64,000 nt of DNA. It comes from an uncultured Alphaproteobacteria bacterium (GTDB lineage Bacteria; Pseudomonadota; Alphaproteobacteria; HIMB59; GCA-002718135). The stretch's first letter is position 1, and every line of letters starts with the position of its first letter. The stretch spans positions 1 to 64,000 of the forward strand of contig CABZCZ010000001.1 in NCBI GenBank assembly GCA_902524385.1, read 5' to 3'. Shown here piece after piece: positions 1 through 9,112 of this stretch. Under the pieces are notes generated by a model that searched no databases, was not told the DNA's origin, and was given only the letters and a program-made list of their open reading frames with translations. Both the position numbers and the translations under genes were made by a program.

Positions 1-3
1 AAT

Positions 4-633
4 ATGATTAAGCAAAAAAGCTTTAATTATAAATTCAATGATAACAATGACAATGAACATAATTTTTTTGTAAATAATACAAATTTTTATGCATTCAATG
101 CTCTAATTAATAACGAATCAAAGTTTTCTTTTTTATACGGACCGAAAAAGTCAGGAAAATCATATCTTTCTAAAATTTGGTTAAAAAAAAATAATGCAAT
201 TGAATATAAAAATAATTTTGAAGTACTTCTTAACCTACATAATAACATATTAATAGATAATTTAATATTATATGATCAAGAAAAAATTTTTCATATAGTA
301 AATAATTGTATTTTAAATAATTCAAAAATTTTAATTACTTCAGATATTAAAATTAATTCAATTGATTTTAAATTTAATGACTTATCCTCACGTCTTAAAA
401 CATTTTTAAATTTAGAAATTAATCAACCTAATGATGAAATGCTTTTAGCCATATTAACAAAATTACTTATTGATAAACAATTTATAATAAATTCTAATGA
501 AATTTTTGAATATATTCTTAGAAGGGTAGATAGAAGTTATCAAGCTATAAATGAAATAGTAAAAAAATTAGATATATTATCACTAGAAAAAAAAAGACAA
601 TTAACAATACCATTAATAAAAGAAATAATGTAG
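4..633 (+). CDS. hdaA: HdaA/DnaA-like regulatory ATPase
   Basis: A 209-residue DnaA/Hda-type AAA protein. Family members act with the sliding clamp to trigger ATP hydrolysis by DnaA after initiation. A Walker A loop, GPKKSGKS, lies at residues 46-53. The Walker B strand (ILID, about 82-85) ends in Asp-Asn rather than Asp-Asp, and a DLSSRL segment fits the box containing the arginine finger. The N-terminus begins with Gln-Lys-Ser-Phe-Asn-Tyr where Hda proteins carry a clamp-binding motif. It lacks the DNA-binding domain of DnaA, which supports Hda over DnaA. The ATG lies three bases from the window edge, so an upstream start cannot be excluded. Its stop directly precedes aspS, suggesting co-transcription. 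The family is fairly sure; the role is by analogy. Confidence 0.78.
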   Translation: MIKQKSFNYKFNDNNDNEHNFFVNNTNFYAFNALINNESKFSFLYGPKKSGKSYLSKIWLKKNNAIEYKNNFEVLLNLHNNILIDNLILYDQEKIFHIVNNCILNNSKILITSDIKINSIDFKFNDLSSRLKTFLNLEINQPNDEMLLAILTKLLIDKQFIINSNEIFEYILRRVDRSYQAINEIVKKLDILSLEKKRQLTIPLIKEIM

Positions 634-648
634 ATGGGTCAAAAAATT

Positions 649-2415
649 ATGTATAATTATAGATCTCATTTATGTTCTAGTTTATCAATTAAAAATTTAG
701 GTGCAAAAGTAACTTTATCTGGTTGGGCTGATACAATCAGAGATCATGGAAACCTATTATTTATTGATTTAAGAGATAATTATGGAATAACACAGTGTGT
801 AATTGATGGAACTCATTCTCTATTTGAAGAAATAAGTAAACTAAGTAATGAAAGTGTTTTAACAATTATTGGTGAAGTTGTTAAAAGATCTGAAGAAACA
901 ATAAATAAAAATCTTCAAACAGGAGAGATTGAAATACAAATTGAAGATTATAAAATTTTATCTAAATCTGAAATTCTTCCTTTACCTGTTAATTCTGATA
1001 TCGAATATGGAGAAGAAATAAGATTAAAATATAGATTTTTAGATTTAAGAAGAAATAAACTACACAAAAATATTATATTAAGAAGTAAAATAATATCAGA
1101 CATTAGAAAGAAAATGATAGATAGAAACTTTGTTGAATTTCAAACTCCCATCCTTACTTCATCATCTCCAGAAGGAGCTAGAGATTATTTAGTTCCATCT
1201 AGGATACATCAAGGAAAATTTTATGCTCTTCCTCAAGCACCTCAGCAATTTAAACAACTATTAATGATTGCCGGTTTTGATAAATACTTTCAAATTGCAC
1301 CATGTTTCAGAGATGAAGATAGTAGAGCAGATCGCTCTCCAGGTGAATTTTATCAACTAGATTTTGAAATGAGTTTTGTAACTCAAGAAGATGTGTTTGA
1401 CGCTATTGAGCCAGTTTTATTTGAAATATTTAATGAAAATAAGAAAAATAATGAAATTAAGGTAAGTCGCTATCCATTTAAGAGAATACCTTACAAGGAG
1501 TCGATGGAAGTTTACGGTTCTGATAAGCCTGATTTACGAAACCCACTTATTATAGATGATTATACAAAAGTATTTAAAGGTTCAAATTTTAAAATATTTA
1601 GTGATCAAATAGAAAAAGGATCGGTTGTTAAGGGAATAATTGTAAAAAATACCGGCGACCAACCTAGAAGTTTCTATGATAAATTAAACAATTGGGCAAG
1701 AGAAGAGGGTGCAGCTGGATTAGGCTATATTTCATTTATAAAAAATAGTTTCAAAGGTCCTATTGCAAAAAATTTAAATAAAGATCAATTATTATTATTA
1801 AAACTTGAAGAAAATGACTCAATATTTTTCACTTGTGATAAATTAAAAGAGGCTCAATTATTTTCTGGTAAAGTAAGAGAAAAAATTTGCAATGATTTAA
1901 ATTTACTTAATAAAAATTCTTTTGAATTTTGTTGGATAGTTGATTTTCCGATGTATGAAATTGATGAAAAAACAAATAAAATACAATTTAGTCATAATCC
2001 CTTTTCAATGCCTCAAGGTGAGATGGAAGCTTTAGAAAAAAAAGATCCTCTTGATATAAAAGCATATCAATATGATATTGTATGTAATGGTATAGAGTTA
2101 TCTTCTGGCGCAATTAGAAATCATAAACCAGAAATTATGTATAAAGCTTTTGAAATTGCTGGATATTCCAAAGAAGATTTAGAAGAAAAATTTTCAGGAA
2201 TGCTTAATGCTCTTAAGTTTGGAGCACCCCCTCATGGAGGCAGTGCACCAGGTATTGATAGAATTGTTATGTTACTAGCTGATGAACCAAACATAAGAGA
2301 AGTAATAGCATTTCCAATGAATCAACAAGCTATGGATTTAATGATGGATGCTCCAGCAACTATTAATAAAGAAAGATTAGAAGAATTAGGTATTAAATTA
2401 ATAGATAAAAATTAA
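649..2415 (+). CDS. aspS: Aspartate-tRNA ligase
   Basis: Class II aminoacyl-tRNA synthetase that charges tRNA(Asp), and possibly tRNA(Asn) if non-discriminating as in many alphaproteobacteria. About 588 residues, the usual length of the bacterial type with an inserted GAD domain. Visible are the anticodon-binding OB fold at the N-terminus ([11 protein letters not shown]), the motif 2 loop [19 protein letters not shown], and motif 3 [14 protein letters not shown] near the C-terminus. The start is placed at the second ATG because family members begin Met-His/Tyr-x-Tyr-Arg-Thr/Ser-His; an in-frame ATG 15 bases upstream abuts the hdaA stop. The 3' end overlaps the convergent transporter gene by 18 bp. 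Identification is secure; tRNA specificity is not readable here. Confidence 0.96.
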   Translation: MYNYRSHLCSSLSIKNLGAKVTLSGWADTIRDHGNLLFIDLRDNYGITQCVIDGTHSLFEEISKLSNESVLTIIGEVVKRSEETINKNLQTGEIEIQIEDYKILSKSEILPLPVNSDIEYGEEIRLKYRFLDLRRNKLHKNIILRSKIISDIRKKMIDRNFVEFQTPILTSSSPEGARDYLVPSRIHQGKFYALPQAPQQFKQLLMIAGFDKYFQIAPCFRDEDSRADRSPGEFYQLDFEMSFVTQEDVFDAIEPVLFEIFNENKKNNEIKVSRYPFKRIPYKESMEVYGSDKPDLRNPLIIDDYTKVFKGSNFKIFSDQIEKGSVVKGIIVKNTGDQPRSFYDKLNNWAREEGAAGLGYISFIKNSFKGPIAKNLNKDQLLLLKLEENDSIFFTCDKLKEAQLFSGKVREKICNDLNLLNKNSFEFCWIVDFPMYEIDEKTNKIQFSHNPFSMPQGEMEALEKKDPLDIKAYQYDIVCNGIELSSGAIRNHKPEIMYKAFEIAGYSKEDLEEKFSGMLNALKFGAPPHGGSAPGIDRIVMLLADEPNIREVIAFPMNQQAMDLMMDAPATINKERLEELGIKLIDKN

Positions 2416-3291
2416 TCCTGTCCCAATAATAGCAATAATTGTACCAATCCATGCAGCAAATGAGGGTATTTTTTTTGTTAATATCCACAAAAGAAATAAT
2501 ATCATTATTGGACTAGTGGATGATAAAGTTGCAACTATTCCTGCATCAGCTTTTTGTAATGCGATTAACAGTAAACTCATACCTAATGCCATTCCTAAAA
2601 AACCACTTAGAATTGATTGATAAATAATTTTTGGTGTAAGATTTACTTTTGTATTAAAAACTTCATAATTTAAAAAAAAAGTAAAAGATAAAAAAATACA
2701 TGAAATAGTGGTTCTAATTGCTGCTGAAGCTATTGGATCTGCACCATCTGATAATATAGGTTTCATCAAAACTAATCCAATTGCTTGGCAAAACGCAGCT
2801 CCAATGGATAAAATAATTCCTATATACAGTGAACCCTCTACTGTTTCCCATCTATGTTCAAATCTTTTTTTGTCTCCATAGGAAATTGTGAAAACAACGC
2901 CAAAAAAAACAACAAAACATCCAATAATACTTATTGTTGAAGCAAGTTCATTTAGAAAAAAAATATTAATTACTACAGTAAAAGGAGCAGCTAATGAAAA
3001 TAAAATATTATTTCTTCTCGGCCCAATTTTTTGTAAAGCAATAAACAATAAAGTATCACCTAAGAATATCCCTACAATTCCTGAAATTATTATAATAGTT
3101 AAGTAATCAGCACTAATTGTATTCCAAGTATTGATATAAAATGTGTAAGAAATTAACATTATAGATACAAAAAATAATCTAAGACGATTAAAAGCCAAAC
3201 CTCCAATAGTTCTTGTAACATCTGCTGATACTAAAGATGCCACTGCCCAACAGAGTGCAGCAACCATTGCAATAAAGTAATAATAGATCAT
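2398..3291 (-). CDS. EamA/DMT-family transporter
   Basis: A 297-residue integral membrane protein with about ten hydrophobic segments arranged as two EamA repeats. Each repeat ends in a Gly/Pro-rich helix pair ([16 protein letters not shown] in the first, [23 protein letters not shown] in the second). The drug/metabolite transporter superfamily mostly exports amino acids, nucleosides or other metabolites; substrate cannot be assigned from sequence. The gene is convergent with aspS, overlapping it by 18 bp, and sits 8 bp downstream of a small membrane-protein gene on the same strand, so the two probably share a transcript. It is one of four DMT proteins in this window. Confidence 0.85.
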   Translation of the reverse strand: MIYYYFIAMVAALCWAVASLVSADVTRTIGGLAFNRLRLFFVSIMLISYTFYINTWNTISADYLTIIIISGIVGIFLGDTLLFIALQKIGPRRNNILFSLAAPFTVVINIFFLNELASTISIIGCFVVFFGVVFTISYGDKKRFEHRWETVEGSLYIGIILSIGAAFCQAIGLVLMKPILSDGADPIASAAIRTTISCIFLSFTFFLNYEVFNTKVNLTPKIIYQSILSGFLGMALGMSLLLIALQKADAGIVATLSSTSPIMILFLLWILTKKIPSFAAWIGTIIAIIGTGLIFIY

Positions 3292-3299
3292 ATTATTTA

Positions 3300-3488
3300 C
3301 TAAAATAAACTTAAAATAAATTTAATAGGTATTGATAAATACTCACCTAAAAGATGTTCTTGTAATGCAAATCTTTTAATTAATCCTGTAGCTCTTAATA
3401 TTGCATATATTACTAAAGCCCATAAATAAATTCCAAAAATAAAATTTATGTATGATATTATTTTTTTAAATTTGTTATAATAATTCAT
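3300..3488 (-). CDS. Small membrane protein, unknown function
   Basis: A 62-residue protein I do not recognise. It has one clear hydrophobic segment (residues about 14-31), then a short basic/amphipathic stretch and a second hydrophobic C-terminal segment, so one or two membrane passes are likely. It reads in the same direction as the DMT transporter gene 8 bp downstream and probably shares its transcript. Its ATG abuts the ATG of the divergent alkA gene, leaving no intergenic DNA between the two starts. Being short, it could be a chance ORF, but it fills the gap exactly and has a plausible membrane-protein composition. Confidence 0.5.
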   Translation of the reverse strand: MNYYNKFKKIISYINFIFGIYLWALVIYAILRATGLIKRFALQEHLLGEYLSIPIKFILSLF

Positions 3489-4106
3489 ATGAAGCCTAAA
3501 TATTGGAATAAAGGTAAAATTTACCTATCAAATAAAGATAAAGTTTTGAAGAAATTAATTCAAACTTATAGGAATGAATGTTTAAATCTGAATTCTAATT
3601 ATTTTCATTCATTAATTAATTCAATAATTGGTCAACAAATATCAGTATCAGCAGCTGATTCGATGAAAACTAAATTTTTTAAACTTAAAAAAAATATAAC
3701 ACCACAAACTGTATCTAAATTACGTACTACAGATTTAAGAAAATGCGGTCTATCAAGACAAAAAATTTTGTATATAAGAAATATTTCTAAATTTTTTTTA
3801 CAAAACAAGAAATTCATAAAAAATATTAACAAATCTTCTGAAGAGGAAATTTATAATAATTTAATTGAAATAAAAGGAGTAGGGAATTGGACTATTCACA
3901 TGTTTTTGATGTTTAGTTATGGAAGCTCAAATATTTTTCCAACAGGTGATTTAGGTTTTTTAAAAGCTATTGCAAAACTTTATAAAGTTCAACTTCCCAT
4001 AAGTGAAAAAAAACTTAAATTGCTCTATAAAAAATGGAGTCCATATAGTTCACAAGCCACATGGTATTTATGGAGATCATTAGATCCCATTCCAGTTAAT
4101 TATTAA
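3489..4106 (+). CDS. alkA: DNA-3-methyladenine glycosylase (AlkA/HhH-GPD family)
   Basis: Base-excision repair glycosylase that removes alkylated purines such as 3-methyladenine. At 205 residues it matches the compact bacterial AlkA core without the N-terminal domain of E. coli AlkA. The HhH-GPD signature is visible: SIIGQQISVSAADS in the first helices, the hairpin KGVGNWTIHMFLMF, and the catalytic aspartate in FPTGDLGFLKA. The C-terminus has the usual KWSPYSSQATWYLWR segment. Its start codon touches that of the leftward small membrane-protein gene, so its promoter must lie inside that gene. The 3' end overlaps the convergent puuD by 11 bp. Confidence 0.9.
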   Translation: MKPKYWNKGKIYLSNKDKVLKKLIQTYRNECLNLNSNYFHSLINSIIGQQISVSAADSMKTKFFKLKKNITPQTVSKLRTTDLRKCGLSRQKILYIRNISKFFLQNKKFIKNINKSSEEEIYNNLIEIKGVGNWTIHMFLMFSYGSSNIFPTGDLGFLKAIAKLYKVQLPISEKKLKLLYKKWSPYSSQATWYLWRSLDPIPVNY

Positions 4107-5538
4107 TATTTGCTCCTTGTTCTATCCAAACTCTAAGAATCTCTCTTTCATTTTTCGTAATACCAGTAAGATTATTTGGAGGCATAATTTCAGCATCAAT
4201 AGCTTGAGCTTTGATTAATTTAATATTATTTACAATCTCTTGAGCAGTATCATATACAACTCCTTTTGGCGCTGCTTCAATGCCTTCAAAAGTCGGATAT
4301 TTGGCATGACAAGTTCCACATCTGTATTTAATTATATTTTGTACTTCATTGAAACTCACTAATTCTAAAGAAAGAGATGCATTTGCATCTTTTTTTTCAA
4401 ATATTGAAAGACTACTTAAAGTCATTAAAAAAAACATGATTAAACCAGCTGATGGTAAAATCCAAAATTTATATTGTTTTTTATTTCTTAAATTAAAGTA
4501 ATGGCGAGTTAAAATGCCAGCTATCGATATAACAGCTAAAATTAACCAATTATTTACTGCCCCATACGTAAATGAAAAATGTGAACTAATCATAATAAAT
4601 AAAACAGGTAGTGTAAAATAATTATTATGTATTGATCTGTTTTTGGCTTCTAATGAAAGATTTAAATTTGGCTTTTGATTGTTTTCAGCTGATGAAACAA
4701 GATTTCTTTGTGCAGGAATAATTACTCTAAATACATTAGCAGCCATAATGGTGCCAATAATTGCTCCAACATGTATGTATGCAGCTCTTGATCCATAAAT
4801 TTGAGTCAAAAAATAACTTAATAATACAAATAATAAAACACCAGTTGCAATCAAAGTTTGTTCATTATCTTTTAAAACATTTTTACAAAGATAATCATAT
4901 AGAAGCCAAGATCCTATAAGTAAGAATATAGATATTAATATTGCTTGAAAGGGTGTTAATATAATACCGCTTGCTCCCAACATCATAGAGCTTGCATTTA
5001 AATAATAAACTAAAATAAGTAGCACAAAACCACTTATCCAAGTTGCATACGCCTCCCATTTAAACCAATGAAGAACTTTTGGAAGTTTTTTAGGAGGTCC
5101 TTTTAATTTTTCAATTCTATAAAACCCACCTGAATGAACAGACCATAAATAACCATCTAAGTGTTTAAAATCTGGATCATCTCTTTCCAGTCTACTATCT
5201 AGCCAATTAAAATAAAATGATGTTCCAATCCATGCTACACCAACAATTATATGAACCCATCTAACAATTAAATGCAACCACTCAGAATATACCGCAAATA
5301 AAGTTTCCGTTGGAACTCCTAAATTATAAAAAGCTGCAGTAAAAGCTATAACTATTGTAGTTGCAATGACAATATAGAGCCTTTGTTCTTTAGATTTTAA
5401 ACCTGAAAATGCCCCAAGGATAAAAAATAATAATAATCCTAATAATGCTGATGCTGGTAGTGACAAAAGTAAATTATGAAAAAAGGTTTGAAAGTCATAA
5501 GATTGAACTGGTGCAACAATTTTAAGAAACAATTCCAT
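4096..5538 (-). CDS. puuD: Membrane urate hydroxylase PuuD with C-terminal cytochrome c
   Basis: Oxidises urate to 5-hydroxyisourate at the cytoplasmic membrane and is thought to pass electrons to its own cytochrome c domain instead of making hydrogen peroxide like soluble uricase. The 480-residue protein has an N-terminal region of about eight membrane helices with the family signature WLHLIVRWVHIIVGVAWIGTSFYF and SVHSGGFYRIEKL. A C-terminal c-type haem site CGTCH at residues 407-411 follows, with a likely Met axial ligand in MPPNN at about 452. It is the last gene of the leftward purine operon, 1 bp after guaD. The operon encodes both urate production (XdhAB) and 5-hydroxyisourate hydrolysis, which supports the assignment. 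Haem attachment implies a cytochrome c maturation system encoded elsewhere. Confidence 0.93.
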   Translation of the reverse strand: MELFLKIVAPVQSYDFQTFFHNLLLSLPASALLGLLLFFILGAFSGLKSKEQRLYIVIATTIVIAFTAAFYNLGVPTETLFAVYSEWLHLIVRWVHIIVGVAWIGTSFYFNWLDSRLERDDPDFKHLDGYLWSVHSGGFYRIEKLKGPPKKLPKVLHWFKWEAYATWISGFVLLILVYYLNASSMMLGASGIILTPFQAILISIFLLIGSWLLYDYLCKNVLKDNEQTLIATGVLLFVLLSYFLTQIYGSRAAYIHVGAIIGTIMAANVFRVIIPAQRNLVSSAENNQKPNLNLSLEAKNRSIHNNYFTLPVLFIMISSHFSFTYGAVNNWLILAVISIAGILTRHYFNLRNKKQYKFWILPSAGLIMFFLMTLSSLSIFEKKDANASLSLELVSFNEVQNIIKYRCGTCHAKYPTFEGIEAAPKGVVYDTAQEIVNNIKLIKAQAIDAEIMPPNNLTGITKNEREILRVWIEQGANINN

Positions 5539-5539
5539 A

Positions 5540-6007
5540 TTAATATCTTATTTTATTTTCTTCTTTTTCCCAAATATTAAATGCTTTAATTGCTTTGTCA
5601 CGTGATAATTGACTGATTGGAATTTTTCTATCTTTCATTTCTAGTGATAGTTCATCATAAATGAACTTGTCATCAAATTTAATTTTTGCAGCATCTTCTC
5701 TTGAATTACCATAATATACTTTGTCTATATGTGACCAATATATAGCACTCAAGCACATAGGACATGGTTCGCAACTGGAATATAATTCACAACCTTCTAA
5801 GTTAAAGGTATTTAATTTTTGACAAGCATTTCTAATAGCAACAACTTCAGCATGAGCAGTAGGATCATTGTTTAATGTTACTCTATTTACTCCTTCTGCA
5901 ATAATTTTATTTTCTTTTACAATAACACATCCAAAAGGACCTCCATTATTTTTAATATTATCAATTGATAGTGAAATAGCTCTTTTCATAAAATCAATGT
6001 TTGTCAT
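5540..6007 (-). CDS. guaD: Guanine deaminase, cytidine-deaminase fold
   Basis: Converts guanine to xanthine and ammonia, feeding xanthine dehydrogenase. The 155-residue protein matches the short zinc-dependent GuaD of Bacillus rather than the long amidohydrolase-type guanine deaminase. Zinc and proton-shuttle residues are visible as HAE (His52, Glu54) and PCPMC (Cys82, Cys85). A GPFGCVIVKENKIIAEG segment and the FDDKFIYDEL region near the C-terminus also match GuaD. The start overlaps the end of xdhC by 4 bp, indicating translational coupling. A cytosine or other nucleobase deaminase is possible, but the xdh context favours guanine. Confidence 0.88.
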   Translation of the reverse strand: MTNIDFMKRAISLSIDNIKNNGGPFGCVIVKENKIIAEGVNRVTLNNDPTAHAEVVAIRNACQKLNTFNLEGCELYSSCEPCPMCLSAIYWSHIDKVYYGNSREDAAKIKFDDKFIYDELSLEMKDRKIPISQLSRDKAIKAFNIWEKEENKIRY

Positions 6008-6837
6008 ATAACTTTTTTAATTTTATTATTTGATAAATGTTTTAAGCTATTTTTTATTGATATTATTCTTGCAATTATTGAGAAAGCTATTTCATTTGGA
6101 TCTTTTGAATTACCAATATCAATTCCAATCGGACACTCAATTTTCTCAACTATTGATTTATTGTGCCCATTGTCGATTAATCTTTTATAAAACCTTTTTT
6201 TCTTTGTAAGAGATCCAATTAAACCAACAAAAGTATTATTTTTTTTCAAAATTTCATTTAATATTTTTAAGTCATAATCGTGACTGTGAGTTAAGACTAT
6301 AAAATAAGAATTATCTTCTAGTTTTGATACAATCTCCCAAGGTTTTTTCGAAAGTAAATAATTTATATCTTTGATATTTGTCATTTTTAAATAATCTTCT
6401 CTTGAATCAATTATAAAAGTATTAAAATTAATATTTTCTAATTTAGAAATTAACGCTTGACCAATATGTCCTGATCCAAAGACATATAAGTTAGATTTAA
6501 CATCATTAACAAAATTTTCATTTTTTAATGCATCTTTGGAATTATTATGTAAGCTTAAATTAACTTGTACGTATCCACCACAACATTGTCCAATTCCTGG
6601 ACCAAGTGGTATATTCATTACTTTATTTACTATATTATTATTAACTATTAATTTTCTTGCTTCATCTATAACTAAATATTCTAAGTTTCCGCCACCAATA
6701 GTTCCAAAGACAGTATCTGTTGAGATTAATATAAAATCATTTAAATTATTAGGTGATGATCCTTTAGCTTCAGTAATTTTGGCTTTTACTATTTTATTGT
6801 TACATTTTAAATTTTTACTTAATTTTTTAAGATACAT
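6004..6837 (-). CDS. xdhC: Xanthine dehydrogenase accessory protein XdhC
   Basis: XdhC/CoxI-family chaperone that binds and helps sulfurate the molybdenum cofactor before it is inserted into XdhB. At 277 residues it has the N-terminal XdhC domain (GSSPNN, GTIGGGNLEY, and the cysteine motif GIGQCCGGYVQV). A C-terminal Rossmann-like domain follows (VFGSGHIGQALISKL, then VLTHSHDYDL and VGLIGSLTKKKRF). It lies 1 bp after xdhB and overlaps guaD by 4 bp, so it is part of a tightly coupled leftward operon. Placement directly after xdhAB makes the assignment firm. Confidence 0.93.
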   Translation of the reverse strand: MYLKKLSKNLKCNNKIVKAKITEAKGSSPNNLNDFILISTDTVFGTIGGGNLEYLVIDEARKLIVNNNIVNKVMNIPLGPGIGQCCGGYVQVNLSLHNNSKDALKNENFVNDVKSNLYVFGSGHIGQALISKLENINFNTFIIDSREDYLKMTNIKDINYLLSKKPWEIVSKLEDNSYFIVLTHSHDYDLKILNEILKKNNTFVGLIGSLTKKKRFYKRLIDNGHNKSIVEKIECPIGIDIGNSKDPNEIAFSIIARIISIKNSLKHLSNNKIKKVI

Positions 6838-6838
6838 T

Positions 6839-9112
6839 TTAATTCAAACTTTTTAATATATTTTCAGCAGTTGCAGGTGCAATTAAATTTTCAGAATTTT
6901 TATCATTACTAGCATTATAGACTGCATCTTTTAATGCGACAAAACTTGAAATTGCTAACATAAATGGAGGTTCTCCAACAGCTTTAGAGCGATTAATAAC
7001 CTTTTCTGTATTGTAACCACGATCATATATTTCGACATTAAATTTAAATGGTGTTTCACCGGCAGTAGGTATTTTGTATGTAGATGGACTATGAGTTGTA
7101 AGAATTCCATTAGATTTCCATGACACTTCTTCAGTAGTGAGCCAACCTAATCCCTGAATATAACCACCCTCAATTTGACCTTTATCAATTCTTTTATTAA
7201 TAGAATTACCTACATCATGAATGATATCAACTTGCAAAATTTTATTTTCACCGGTTAATTTATCAATGATTACTTCTGTTACCGCTGCTCCATAAGTAAA
7301 ATATAAGAACGGTCTGCCTTGAAGAGTCTTAGTATTAACATTAATTTTATCAGTTTTGTAGAAACCTGAAGATGATAATGGAATTCTATTTAAGTAAGCA
7401 GTATTTATCAGTTCTTTAAAAGATATTTTTCTTTTATCAAAATAAACGAAATTATCTTCATATTTTATTTTGCTATTTGTTTTAAAAAAATCATATATAA
7501 ATTCATTTAAACCAGATTTTATATTATTTATTGCATTTACAATTGCTGCTCCATTTATATCCGTTGTTGCTGATGCTGCACTTGCTGACGTATTAGGTAC
7601 TTTTTCTGTATCCGTTGAAGAGATTTTTATATTTTCGTAATTAAGACCAAATTCATTTGAAGCCACTAAAGCAAGTTTCGTCATTAATCCTTGACCCATT
7701 TCAATTCCTCCATGATTTAAATGAATGGATCCATCAGTGTAGATATGAACTAAGGCACCACCTTGGTTTAAATGAGTAGTAGTAAATGATATGCCAAATT
7801 TTACAGGCGTTATTGCTATTCCTTTTTTTAGAACTTTATTTTTTTTATTAAAATTATCAATTTCTACTTTTCTTTTTTTGTAATTAGATTTTTTAATTAG
7901 TTTATTAAAAATATCTTCAATAACATTATCAGTAATTTTCATCCCATAATGAGTGGTATTTTTAATTTTATCTTTATAAAAATTAATTTTTCTTATTTCA
8001 CTTGCTTCTCGTTTTAATTTTTGAGCAATATTTTCAATTATATTTTCAATACAAAACATTCCTTGAGGCCCACCAAATCCACGAAAGGCAGTATTAGAAA
8101 CGGTATTTGTTTTACATCTATACGAATTAATTTCTAAATTTGGTATATAGTATGCATTATCGATATGATAGATGGCTCTATCATTTATAGCTCCTGATAA
8201 ATCTGGAGAGATACCACACCTTGATGCCATCATTAACTTTAGAGCAAGTATTTCTCCATTACTATTAAAGCCTATTTCATAATCAAATAAGAAATCATGC
8301 CTTTTTCCAGTCATGATCATATCATCATCTCTATCAACTCTAAGTTTTACTGGTTTAGATAATTTTTTAGCTGCGATACTTGTAATGGCTGCAAATAAAA
8401 AAGATTGTGTTTCTTTTCCACCAAAGCCACCACCAATTCTTCTTACTATTACATGGATACTATTATAATTTTGTTTTAGTACTTTACTGATAATTTGCTG
8501 TGTTTCTGATGGATGCTGTGTTGAGGAATAAACTAGAAAATTATTATCTTCTTGAGGAATGGTCATTGCAATTTGACCCTCTAAATAAAAATGATCTTGG
8601 CCACCTGAATACAACTTACCTTGAAGAAAGTTTTCAGATTTTTTAAATCCTTCTTTAATATTTCCTCTAGTTAGATACTTCGGTTTTAAAACAAATGACT
8701 TTTTCTTTAATGCCTCCTCAATTGAAACTATAGGTTTAGATATTTTTAAATCGATTTTTACTTTTAGTGCAGCTTTTTTTGCTAAATTATTCGTTTTGGC
8801 TATAACAGCAAAAATTGGCTGACCATAATACTCTATCTTTTTTGAAGTAAATATTTTATCACCTTTAAATATTGGTCCAACATCATTTATACCTTCAATA
8901 TCTTTCTCAGTTATAATATCTACTACACCTTCTGATGATAATACATCTTTATAATCAATTTTTTTTATTACTCCTTTACTACAACTGCTGTATCCAATTA
9001 CTGCGTGAAGTAAATTTTTAGGTTCTGATATATCATCAGTGTAAATTGCTTTTCCAGTTACATGTTTTAAAGCACTTTCATGTTCAATATTTTTAGTAAA
9101 TATTTTATTCAT
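6839..9112 (-). CDS. xdhB: Xanthine dehydrogenase, molybdopterin-binding subunit
   Basis: Large catalytic subunit that hydroxylates hypoxanthine and xanthine to urate at the molybdenum centre. The 757-residue length fits the bacterial two-subunit enzyme. Visible features are the cofactor-binding segment RRIGGGFGGKE, TAFRGFGGPQGMF, the HLNHGGIEMGQG loop, and the catalytic-glutamate motif VGEPPFMLA near the C-terminus. The N-terminal hammerhead domain (HVTGKAIYTDD) is present. Its start overlaps the last base of xdhA's stop, so the pair is cotranslated. Related molybdenum hydroxylases for nicotinate or carbon monoxide share the fold; the guaD, puuD and hiuH neighbours decide for xanthine. Confidence 0.95.
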   Translation of the reverse strand: MNKIFTKNIEHESALKHVTGKAIYTDDISEPKNLLHAVIGYSSCSKGVIKKIDYKDVLSSEGVVDIITEKDIEGINDVGPIFKGDKIFTSKKIEYYGQPIFAVIAKTNNLAKKAALKVKIDLKISKPIVSIEEALKKKSFVLKPKYLTRGNIKEGFKKSENFLQGKLYSGGQDHFYLEGQIAMTIPQEDNNFLVYSSTQHPSETQQIISKVLKQNYNSIHVIVRRIGGGFGGKETQSFLFAAITSIAAKKLSKPVKLRVDRDDDMIMTGKRHDFLFDYEIGFNSNGEILALKLMMASRCGISPDLSGAINDRAIYHIDNAYYIPNLEINSYRCKTNTVSNTAFRGFGGPQGMFCIENIIENIAQKLKREASEIRKINFYKDKIKNTTHYGMKITDNVIEDIFNKLIKKSNYKKRKVEIDNFNKKNKVLKKGIAITPVKFGISFTTTHLNQGGALVHIYTDGSIHLNHGGIEMGQGLMTKLALVASNEFGLNYENIKISSTDTEKVPNTSASAASATTDINGAAIVNAINNIKSGLNEFIYDFFKTNSKIKYEDNFVYFDKRKISFKELINTAYLNRIPLSSSGFYKTDKINVNTKTLQGRPFLYFTYGAAVTEVIIDKLTGENKILQVDIIHDVGNSINKRIDKGQIEGGYIQGLGWLTTEEVSWKSNGILTTHSPSTYKIPTAGETPFKFNVEIYDRGYNTEKVINRSKAVGEPPFMLAISSFVALKDAVYNASNDKNSENLIAPATAENILKSLN

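Noticed and set aside
2888..3106. Rightward ORF of 72 residues opposite the first DMT gene
   Set aside because: It lies entirely antisense to a well-supported transporter and has no family-like sequence.
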